A stretch of DNA of 5,354 bases from Comamonadaceae bacterium (GTDB lineage: Bacteria > Pseudomonadota > Gammaproteobacteria > Burkholderiales > Burkholderiaceae_C): contig CANBRV010000166.1 in NCBI GenBank assembly GCA_947372005.1, positions 1-5,354 on the forward strand, read 5' to 3'. Shown piece after piece: positions 1 to 5,285 of this stretch. Every line of letters begins with the position of its first letter. The first letter of the stretch is position 1. The position numbers were made by a program, and so were the translations under genes. The notes under the pieces are model-generated. The model made no database searches. It saw nothing but the letters and a program-made list of their open reading frames with translations, and had not been told where the DNA came from.

Positions 1-738
1 CTAATCCCCGCACGCCTAGCTTCGACACGCCTACCCAACAAGCCGCTGGCTGATATTGCAGGCGTCCCGATGATTGTGCGTGTGGCTCGGCAAGCTGCAC
101 TCTCAAACAGCTCGCAAGTCGTAGTAGCGACCGATAGCTTGGAAGTTAAATACGCATGCGATGCACATCAAACCCAAGTGGTCATGACTCGCGCCGACCA
201 CCCTTCTGGCAGTGACCGCTTGGCTGAAGCTTGCATCCAGCTTGGTCTAACAGACGAGGCTATTGTGGTCAATGTCCAAGGTGACGAACCACTCATTGAC
301 CCTGAACTCATTAATGCGGTGGCGCAAAAGCTAATGGATAGACCCGACTGCGCCATGAGCACCGCGGCACACGCGATCATGGACGTCGCGGAGTGGAACA
401 ACCCCAATATCGTGAAAGTGGTGTTGGATGCCAAAAATACAGCGCTCTACTTCAGCCGAAGCCTGATTCCCTACGACCGAGATAAGACTTCCTCTGATTT
501 ACCACTGCGTCACATTGGCATTTATGGCTATCGCGTTGGCTTTTTAAAGCGCTTTCCGCTACTAGCCCAAGCGCCGATTGAAAAACTAGAAGCGCTTGAG
601 CAACTACGGGCGCTTTGGCATGGCGAGCGTATTGCTGTGCACGTTAGTTCAGTTGCGGCAGGCATTGGTGTAGATACACCAGAAGATTTAGCTCGCGTCA
701 GAGAAGTGTTGGCTTCTCATGCTATGCTCAAAAGTTAA
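1..738 (+). CDS. kdsB: 3-deoxy-manno-octulosonate cytidylyltransferase (CMP-Kdo synthetase), 5' end cut by window edge
   Basis: KdsB makes CMP-Kdo and pyrophosphate from CTP and Kdo in the cytoplasm; CMP-Kdo is the donor for the inner core of lipopolysaccharide. The frame is open from base 1, and the first visible residues are the family's N-terminal nucleotide-binding signature (PARLASTRLPNKPL, visible residues 3-16), so the gene begins just outside the window. The ATG at 70 is internal (Met24 of the visible part). Further signatures are SGSDRLAE (69-76), VQGDEP with Asp95, and VDTPEDL with Asp225; these two aspartates match the metal-binding pair of the family. There are 245 residues visible against about 248 in E. 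coli, so only about five residues are missing. The stop is TAA at 736-738, and adk follows after 35 nt on the same strand, probably co-transcribed. The family call is firm; the true start cannot be seen. Confidence 0.96.
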   Translation, partial: LIPARLASTRLPNKPLADIAGVPMIVRVARQAALSNSSQVVVATDSLEVKYACDAHQTQVVMTRADHPSGSDRLAEACIQLGLTDEAIVVNVQGDEPLIDPELINAVAQKLMDRPDCAMSTAAHAIMDVAEWNNPNIVKVVLDAKNTALYFSRSLIPYDRDKTSSDLPLRHIGIYGYRVGFLKRFPLLAQAPIEKLEALEQLRALWHGERIAVHVSSVAAGIGVDTPEDLARVREVLASHAMLKS

Positions 739-773
739 CTTAATTCAGTGAAGCCCTTAGAAAGACTTGTCCC

Positions 774-1427
774 ATGAAATTGATCCTGCTTGGCGCACCT
801 GGCGCTGGTAAAGGCACGCAAGCCACATTCATATGCCAAAAGTACGGCATTCCACAAATCTCAACGGGCGATATGCTGCGCGCTGCCGTCAAAGCTGGGA
901 CTGAAATGGGCTTGGCTGCAAAAAAAGTCATGGATTCCGGCGCATTAGTGAGCGATGACATCATCATTGGTCTGGTCAAAGAGCGAATTGCACAAGATGA
1001 CTGCAAAGCAGGCTTCTTGTTTGATGGCTTTCCTCGCACGATTGCCCAAGCAGATGCTATGAAAACAGCCGGTGTAAAGCTAGACTATGTTTTAGAAATT
1101 GATGTCCCATTTGATGCCATCATTGAGCGCATGAGCGGGCGCCGAAGTCATACCACCAGTGGCCGAACCTATCACGTTAAATTCAATCCGCCAAAAGTAG
1201 AAGGCATTGACGACGTGACAGGCGAGCCCCTTATTCAGCGCGAAGACGACAAGCCAGAGACGGTACAAAATCGCCTTAATGTTTATGCAGCGCAAACTCG
1301 CCCTCTTGTGGACTACTACAGTAACTGGGCTAAGGCTGATGCAGCGAACGCCCCTCAATACCGTGCTATCAGCGGAATGGGCTCAGTTGACGAGATTACC
1401 AGCAGAGCAATGGCCGCGCTTGGTTAA
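774..1427 (+). CDS. adk: adenylate kinase, long (LID-containing) bacterial form
   Basis: Adk interconverts ATP + AMP and 2 ADP and sets the cytoplasmic energy charge. The 217-residue product aligns with the E. coli enzyme with matching residue numbers at key sites: P-loop GAPGAGKGT (7-15) with Lys13, AMP-site TGDMLR (31-36) with Arg36, DGFPRT (84-89) with Arg88, and the phosphate-gripping Arg123, Arg156 and Arg167. The LID (about 122-159) is the long form with YHVKFNPPKVEG and no cysteine quartet, so it is not a zinc-binding LID. The start is the ATG at 774; only a weak purine stretch (AGAAAGA, about 759-765) precedes it. Its TAA stop lies inside TTAA at 1424-1427, which also supplies the stop of the convergent methyltransferase gene. 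It follows kdsB closely, and I see no separate promoter in the 35-nt gap. Confidence 0.98.
   Translation: MKLILLGAPGAGKGTQATFICQKYGIPQISTGDMLRAAVKAGTEMGLAAKKVMDSGALVSDDIIIGLVKERIAQDDCKAGFLFDGFPRTIAQADAMKTAGVKLDYVLEIDVPFDAIIERMSGRRSHTTSGRTYHVKFNPPKVEGIDDVTGEPLIQREDDKPETVQNRLNVYAAQTRPLVDYYSNWAKADAANAPQYRAISGMGSVDEITSRAMAALG
1424..1427. other. Shared stop palindrome of two convergent genes
   Basis: The four bases TTAA read TAA on both strands: the plus strand uses 1425-1427 to end adk, and the minus strand uses 1426-1424 to end the methyltransferase gene. The genes therefore converge with a 4-nt overlap and no intergenic space. I found no GC-rich hairpin with a T-tract on either side that would act as an intrinsic terminator. 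Confidence 0.95.
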
Positions 1428-2233
1428 TGACCTACTGTTGACGCATACAAGCACACAGCAGCAGCAGCAGCTACGTTAAGAGATTCTTGTCCGACCTGGC
1501 TGATCTTGACCCTCTTAGCCGCCTTATTTAATAAGTCTTCTGAGACACCCTGCCCTTCGTGTCCCATGACCCATGCGCAGGGATAAGGTATTTGTTTTGT
1601 AATTTGCAACTGATGTAAAAACTCACCGTCATGCACATGCGTCACAAGCATGGGAACATCCAGTTGCACATCGTGAGTTCGAAGTCCTTCCACCATATTT
1701 AGCGAAAAGTGTGCCCCCATAGCCGCTCTTAGAACCTTGGGAGACCACAAAAGTGCGGAGCCTTGCACCGCCAACACTTGCGTGATGCCAAATGCAGCAG
1801 CACTTCGAAGTATTGATCCAACATTACCCGCATCTTGTACGCGGTCAAGCACCAAAGTGTGTGCGGCCTTGTCAATCGCATTTATTTGTTCTGGCAGCGA
1901 CAGCACAAATCCCACGCCACCGCTGGAGGGCAAGCCACTAATATGCTCAAAAAGTGTGTCTGATAAAACAATTACCTCGCAAGACTCATCTACTCTACCT
2001 TGCAGAGAAAATGCCTCGACAAGCGCCAACCAATAAGGCTTAGCGGACAGAGATATCACGACCTTTTGCAATTGCACGCTAATCTTGTAAGGCGATTTTA
2101 GAAACGCATCGCACAGATGCTCGCCCTCTAGCCAAAGCTGCCCCGCTTCTTTGTAGCTACCACTTGTTTGTGCCAAGCGCTTAATCGCTTTGACCTGTAC
2201 GTTGTCACGCGAAGTGATGGTTTGAATCTTCAT
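1424..2233 (-). CDS. TrmH/SpoU-family RNA 2'-O-ribose methyltransferase
   Basis: This is a 269-residue SPOUT-class enzyme (COG0566), expected to transfer a methyl group from S-adenosylmethionine to a ribose 2'-OH in rRNA or tRNA. The N-terminal part (about 1-110, ITSRDNVQVKAIKRL and LWLEGEHL) resembles the substrate-binding domain of RlmB/TrmH relatives. The C-terminal knotted domain shows motif 1 NVGSILRSAAAFG (137-149, conserved Asn and Arg), a SPKVLRAAMGAHFSL segment (164-178), motif 2 WVMGHEGQGVS (221-231; His where many relatives have Asn), and motif 3 ESLNVAAAAAVCLY (250-263). The RNA target cannot be told from sequence, so no symbol is given. The ATG overlaps the rnhB stop as ATGA and has no clear ribosome binding site, which suggests translational coupling. 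It is the last gene of the minus-strand operon and ends on the adk stop. Confidence 0.92.
   Translation of the reverse strand: MKIQTITSRDNVQVKAIKRLAQTSGSYKEAGQLWLEGEHLCDAFLKSPYKISVQLQKVVISLSAKPYWLALVEAFSLQGRVDESCEVIVLSDTLFEHISGLPSSGGVGFVLSLPEQINAIDKAAHTLVLDRVQDAGNVGSILRSAAAFGITQVLAVQGSALLWSPKVLRAAMGAHFSLNMVEGLRTHDVQLDVPMLVTHVHDGEFLHQLQITKQIPYPCAWVMGHEGQGVSEDLLNKAAKRVKISQVGQESLNVAAAAAVCLYASTVGH
1457..1471 (-). repeat. (GCT)5 trinucleotide run encoding penta-alanine in methyltransferase motif 3
   Basis: Five perfect AGC units on the plus strand are five in-frame GCT codons on the minus strand, encoding Ala255-Ala259 directly after ESLNV of SpoU motif 3. All five alanines use the same codon, giving a small microsatellite. 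A slippage event of one unit would keep the frame but change the length of the cofactor-binding knot. Confidence 0.9.
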
Positions 2234-2856
2234 ATAGGCAGTGCATAAGCCCGCACAGGTGCAAAACTGCGCCTGTGCAGTGGTGTAGCGCCATGCAGCC
2301 TTAGCGCCGTAATGTGCTGCGCCGTACCATAGCCTTTATGCTGCGCAAAGCCAAAATCAGGATAGTCACGATCAACGCTTTCGCACCAGCGGTCGCGCGT
2401 CACTTTGGCCAAAATCGAGGCCGCAGAAATAGATTCCACCAACGCATCGCCACCCACAATCGCCTCGGTCAACATGGGTAATACAGGAACTCGGTTGCCA
2501 TCGATCAAAACGCGAACAGGGGGCAAACGTAAGCCCAGCACGGCACGCTGCATCGCCAGCATCGTCGCTTGCAAAATATTAAGACTATCAATCTCTTCAA
2601 CAGATGCTTCAGCCACTGAAACGCACAACGCTTTGGCCATAATCTCGTCAAATAGTTTTTCGCGCCTACGCGCTGTTAATTTTTTGGAGTCATCCAAGCC
2701 CTTAATAGGATAGAGGTCATTCAAAATTACAGCGGCAGCAACAACTGGGCCTGCTAAGGGACCACGTCCTGCCTCGTCAACGCCGGCAACCAGGCCTGGC
2801 TTGTCCCACACCAAGGTAGGCTGAACAGCCAATAGAGGCAAGGATTTTCGCCTCAT
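2230..2856 (-). CDS. rnhB: ribonuclease HII
   Basis: RNase HII cuts the RNA strand of RNA-DNA hybrids and starts removal of single ribonucleotides left in DNA. The 208-residue product carries the family motifs in order: GVDEAGRGPLAGP (25-37) with Asp27, Glu28 and the GRG substrate-recognition loop (30-32), LDDSKKL (54-60), IDGN (118-121) with Asp119, GGDALVESISAASILAKVTRDR (135-156) with Asp137, and HKGYGT (173-178) with Tyr176. The DEDD metal-binding quartet is complete, so the enzyme should be active. The start overlaps the lpxB stop as ATGA (2853-2856), and a good Shine-Dalgarno GAGGTG lies 8 nt upstream inside lpxB, which supports this ATG. The stop overlaps the next start in the same ATGA form. 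Being downstream of lpxB is the common proteobacterial order; the enzyme has no known role in lipid A synthesis. Confidence 0.97.
   Translation of the reverse strand: MRRKSLPLLAVQPTLVWDKPGLVAGVDEAGRGPLAGPVVAAAVILNDLYPIKGLDDSKKLTARRREKLFDEIMAKALCVSVAEASVEEIDSLNILQATMLAMQRAVLGLRLPPVRVLIDGNRVPVLPMLTEAIVGGDALVESISAASILAKVTRDRWCESVDRDYPDFGFAQHKGYGTAQHITALRLHGATPLHRRSFAPVRAYALPI
2253..2278 (-). promoter_or_regulatory. Putative stem-loop at the 3' end of rnhB, upstream of the methyltransferase start
   Basis: Plus-strand arms GCACAGGTGCA (2253-2263) and TGCGCCTGTGC (2268-2278) pair over 10 of 11 positions around a 4-nt loop. In the minus-strand mRNA the odd pair is a C-A mismatch, leaving 7 bp below and 3 bp above it. 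It ends 19 nt before the ATG of the methyltransferase gene, which has no evident Shine-Dalgarno. It lies in codons for the conserved RNase HII C-terminus (LHRRSFAPVR), so it may be incidental. Confidence 0.4.
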
Positions 2857-3992
2857 CTGGCTAACACCTCAGCAACATCCTTCGCAGCTAGATGCGGCGT
2901 ATCGCGTAGCAATTCTTGGTGCAAATGGGTAAATCGATCAGCAACCTTGGTGCAAGCGGCAGAATTATCTAACCAGGCCAAAATGCTTCTCGACAAAGCT
3001 TGCGGGCTTGCTGCACCTTGCAAAAACTCAGGCACTACAAAATCTGAGCACAAAATATTAGGCAAACCCACCCATGCTTGATAACGCTTCTTGCGCATCA
3101 GAAGCCAACTAATCGGATTCATTTTGTAAGCAATAACCATTGGACGTTTGAACAACGCGGCTTCAAGTGTTGCCGTGCCACTGGCCACCAAAGACACATC
3201 GCAAGCAGCTAAGGCCAAGTGGGATTGGCCCTGTAGCACATACACGCGTTCAAGCTGCTTTAACTCTAGCTTGCTAGAGAGTTGCATTTCAATTTGCGTG
3301 CGTAAGAGCGGCACCGCTGGTAGCAAGACTTTAATATGAGGACGCGCATGCAGCAACAGCTTAATCGTCTGTACAAAAGTCTCGCCAATATATTGAATTT
3401 CAGAGGCCCGGCTGCCTGGCAGCACGGCTACAACAGTATCCTCGTGTGCAAGGCCCAATGCATCCCGTGCCGCAGCTCGATTGGGTTCTAGCGGTATTAC
3501 ACTGGCCAGTGGGTGCCCCACGTAACTGGCCGAAATACCATGCTTGGCATACAACGCAGGCTCAAACGGAAAAATGCACAGCACATGGTCAACACTCTCT
3601 TTGATTTTGTGAATGCGCTCACCACGCCAAGCCCAAATAGAAGGACTCACAAATTGAATGGTTTTAATGCCTTTTGCACGTAGGCCACGAGCCAAATCGA
3701 GGTTGAAATCAGGAGCATCTACACCAATAAATACATCTGGCGGATCTTGTAAAAGTCGCTCTCTAAGCTGACGGCGAATACCAATAATCTCCCGATAATG
3801 GCGCAGCACTTCTACATAACCACGTACAGCCAATTTATCAGAAGGCCACCAAGGGTCAAAACCTCGCTCTCGCATTCGAGCGCCGCCAATGCCAAAACTT
3901 CGAAGATCTGGCCAACGCGCCTTTAAGCCATCTAGTAGTAAACCTGCCAGCAAGTCGCCAGAGGTTTCACCAGCTACAAGCGCAACTTTCAT
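2853..3992 (-). CDS. lpxB: lipid-A-disaccharide synthase
   Basis: LpxB is a GT19 glycosyltransferase on the inner face of the cytoplasmic membrane that condenses UDP-2,3-diacylglucosamine with lipid X to give the beta-1,6-linked lipid A disaccharide 1-phosphate. The 379-residue product has the usual length and motifs: AGETSGD (7-13) with Glu9, GIGGARM (34-40), GVDAPDFN (90-97), VSPSIWAWRGERI (115-127), YVGHPL (157-162), LPGSRASEI (191-199) with Arg195, ASGTATLEAAL (270-280) and VGLPNIL (308-314) with Asn312. These cover the acidic, arginine and asparagine positions known to matter in the E. coli enzyme, so it should be functional. The start ATG lies 2 nt after the lpxA TAA, with no strong Shine-Dalgarno, so translation is probably coupled to lpxA. 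Its own end contains the ribosome binding site of rnhB. Confidence 0.98.
   Translation of the reverse strand: MKVALVAGETSGDLLAGLLLDGLKARWPDLRSFGIGGARMRERGFDPWWPSDKLAVRGYVEVLRHYREIIGIRRQLRERLLQDPPDVFIGVDAPDFNLDLARGLRAKGIKTIQFVSPSIWAWRGERIHKIKESVDHVLCIFPFEPALYAKHGISASYVGHPLASVIPLEPNRAAARDALGLAHEDTVVAVLPGSRASEIQYIGETFVQTIKLLLHARPHIKVLLPAVPLLRTQIEMQLSSKLELKQLERVYVLQGQSHLALAACDVSLVASGTATLEAALFKRPMVIAYKMNPISWLLMRKKRYQAWVGLPNILCSDFVVPEFLQGAASPQALSRSILAWLDNSAACTKVADRFTHLHQELLRDTPHLAAKDVAEVLAR
2865..2870 (-). promoter_or_regulatory. Shine-Dalgarno of rnhB within lpxB
   Basis: The minus strand reads GAGGTG here, 8 nt before the rnhB ATG at 2856-2854. It is the strongest ribosome binding site in the minus-strand operon, sits in the last lpxB codons (AEVLAR), and supports the overlapping start of rnhB. 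Confidence 0.75.
3264..3279. repeat. Short inverted repeat inside lpxB
   Basis: CTCTAGC (3264-3270) and GCTAGAG (3273-3279) are a perfect 7-bp inverted repeat around TT. With a 2-nt bulge the pairing extends outward to AACTCT (3262-3267) and AGAGTT (3278-3283). It falls in codons near LSSKLELKQL of LpxB. It is weak as a feature and may be chance. Confidence 0.3.
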
Positions 3993-3994
3993 TG

Positions 3995-4819
3995 TTATCT
4001 GACAATTCCACGGTTTGCAGGTGTGCTGCGCAGAAAATTAACTAATAACGATATATCGGCAGCAGACTCTGGATTAGATGCTTTTAAAGCATCTATTTGT
4101 TCACAAGCGTCACTCAAACCAAGCTCGCTACGGTAAAGTAATTTATGCATGGTTTTCACTATTGCCACTCGTTCTGGCGTGAAACCGCGGCGACGTAAAC
4201 CTTCGAAATTCATGGAACGGGCGGCCGACGGTTGGCCTTGGCACATGACATATGGGGGTAGATCAGCAAACAAAAGGGAGCACATGGCCGTCATGCTGTG
4301 TGCACCCAAACGTACAAACTGATGCACAACCGTAAAACCGCCCAAAATGACCCAGTCGCCCACCTCGACGTGCCCCGCCAACTGCGAATTGTTTGCAAAA
4401 ATCGTGTGGTTACCAATCGTGCAATCATGTGCAACATGCACATAAGCCATGATCCAGTTGTCACTGCCAATCACGGTCTTACCAGTCCCGTTAGACAGCG
4501 GATTTTGCTCAGGTGTCGCAGTACCAATATTCAGTGTGCAAAATTCGCGGATGGTATTTCTGTCACCAATGACGAGCTCAGCGTCTTCACCCGCATATTT
4601 CTTGTCTTGCGGAATAGCGCCAATCGAATTGAATTGAAAAATACGGTTATCCACACCGATAGTGGTGTGACCTTCAATCACGCAGTGTGCGCCTACGCTA
4701 GAGCCCTTGGCAATTTTGACTTGCGGGCCAATGACGCTGTATGGGCCTACTCTGACACTACTGTCTAACTGCGCCTTGGAGTCGATGATGGCGGTTGGAT
4801 GAATCAAACTCTTCGTCAT
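3995..4819 (-). CDS. lpxA: acyl-ACP--UDP-N-acetylglucosamine O-acyltransferase
   Basis: LpxA transfers a (3R)-hydroxyacyl chain from ACP to the 3-OH of UDP-GlcNAc, the first step of lipid A synthesis; it is a cytoplasmic trimer of left-handed beta helices. I chose the ATG at 4819-4817 (274 residues, MTKSLIHPTAI), 4 nt after the fabZ stop. An upstream in-frame TTG at 4831 would add four residues but has no ribosome binding site and overlaps fabZ. Hexapeptide repeats fill about residues 5-190. Catalytic His131 lies in AHDCTIGN (E. coli His125); His128, His150, His166 and Arg210 also match E. coli functional residues. The C-terminal helical part begins at NFEGLRRRGF. Met179 aligns without gaps to E. 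coli Gly173, the acyl-length ruler, predicting a C10 chain. A loop near residues 101-112 is about 8 residues longer than in E. coli. Confidence 0.97.
   Translation of the reverse strand: MTKSLIHPTAIIDSKAQLDSSVRVGPYSVIGPQVKIAKGSSVGAHCVIEGHTTIGVDNRIFQFNSIGAIPQDKKYAGEDAELVIGDRNTIREFCTLNIGTATPEQNPLSNGTGKTVIGSDNWIMAYVHVAHDCTIGNHTIFANNSQLAGHVEVGDWVILGGFTVVHQFVRLGAHSMTAMCSLLFADLPPYVMCQGQPSAARSMNFEGLRRRGFTPERVAIVKTMHKLLYRSELGLSDACEQIDALKASNPESAADISLLVNFLRSTPANRGIVR
4075..4095. repeat. 21-nt near-perfect palindrome inside lpxA
   Basis: Arms TAGATGCTTT (4075-4084) and AAAGCATCTA (4086-4095) are exact reverse complements around a single central T. The site lies in the lpxA 3' region, in codons for the IDALKAS segment, about 85 nt before the lpxB start. 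As RNA it would form a stem of about 9 bp with a 3-nt loop. Whether it has a function is unknown; the structure itself is directly visible. Confidence 0.5.
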
Positions 4820-4823
4820 ATTT

Positions 4824-5270
4824 TTATTCAATAATACGGCGCATCGTGCACATGAGATTAGCCTCTACAGCTAGCTCCTCTTTCACAAAACCTTTTGCAA
4901 TAAACTTATAAATCCCTGCTTTCATTCTGTCTAACGTGACGTCCAAAATAAGTTGATCGCCAGGCTCAACAGGTCTTTTAAAGCGCGCGCCGTCAATGCC
5001 AGCAAAGTAGTACACCGTTTTATCGTCAATCTCATGACCAACGGATTCAACTGTCAAAATAGCTGCTGCTTGAGCTAAAGCCTCCAACATAAGAACTCCA
5101 GGCATCACAGGACGATTTGGGAAGTGCCCTAAAAAAAACTGCTCATTAATCGAAACATTCTTAATCGCAACAATTCGTTTACCTTTATCCAACTCAAGCA
5201 CACGGTCAACTAACAACATTGGATAGCGGTGTGGTAATTTTTTCAGTATTTGATGGATATCCATTTGCAT
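4824..5270 (-). CDS. fabZ: (3R)-hydroxyacyl-ACP dehydratase
   Basis: FabZ removes water from (3R)-hydroxyacyl-ACP to give trans-2-enoyl-ACP in fatty acid elongation. It draws on the same hydroxyacyl-ACP pool that LpxA and LpxD use, so it sets the balance between phospholipid and lipid A synthesis. The single hot-dog domain shows LPHRYPMLLVDRV (12-24), NVSINEQFFLGHFP (38-51) with catalytic His49, RPVMPGVLMLEALAQ (53-67) with catalytic Glu63, and the YYFAGID..RFKRPV..GD core signature. I chose the ATG at 5270-5268 (148 residues) because AAGGTG lies 9 nt upstream. A longer frame from GTG at 5282 would put its start codon inside that ribosome binding site. Length is close to the 151 residues of E. 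coli FabZ. It is 15 nt after lpxD and 4 nt before lpxA. Confidence 0.97.
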   Translation of the reverse strand: MQMDIHQILKKLPHRYPMLLVDRVLELDKGKRIVAIKNVSINEQFFLGHFPNRPVMPGVLMLEALAQAAAILTVESVGHEIDDKTVYYFAGIDGARFKRPVEPGDQLILDVTLDRMKAGIYKFIAKGFVKEELAVEANLMCTMRRIIE

Positions 5271-5279
5271 TATGTTTTG

Positions 5280-5285
5280 CACCTT
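5280..5285 (-). promoter_or_regulatory. Shine-Dalgarno of fabZ
   Basis: The minus strand reads AAGGTG in the lpxD-fabZ gap, directly after the lpxD stop and 9 nt before the ATG at 5270. This decides the fabZ start in favour of that ATG over the in-frame GTG at 5282, whose last base sits at the end of this motif. Confidence 0.7.

Noticed and set aside
70..72. ATG at 70 as the start of kdsB
   Set aside because: The frame is open to base 1 and the preceding 23 codons encode the conserved KdsB N-terminal signature, so this Met is internal.
168..434. Minus-strand open frame opposite kdsB
   Set aside because: It is antisense to conserved KdsB motifs and has no supporting start signals or known domain.
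739..773. A separate adk promoter in the kdsB-adk gap
   Set aside because: The 35-nt gap has no convincing -35/-10 pair and is too short to judge; co-transcription with kdsB is the simpler reading.
740..1358. Minus-strand open frames opposite adk (740-1039 and 1092-1358)
   Set aside because: They sit antisense to a fully conserved adenylate kinase and their translations match nothing I recognise.
1428..1500. Possible intrinsic terminator after adk
   Set aside because: No GC-rich stem followed by a T-run is present; this stretch is the coding end of the convergent methyltransferase gene.
1737..2036. Plus-strand open frame opposite the methyltransferase gene
   Set aside because: It is antisense to a frame with all three SpoU motifs, and its Ser/Thr/Cys-rich translation is typical of a shadow frame.
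3500..3511. Perfect 12-bp palindrome CACTGGCCAGTG in lpxB
   Set aside because: About one such 12-mer is expected by chance in a window of this length, and nothing around it suggests an operator.
4298..4768. 156-codon plus-strand open frame opposite lpxA
   Set aside because: It lies wholly antisense to a clearly conserved lpxA, has no recognisable domain or ribosome binding site, and is best explained as a shadow of the real gene.
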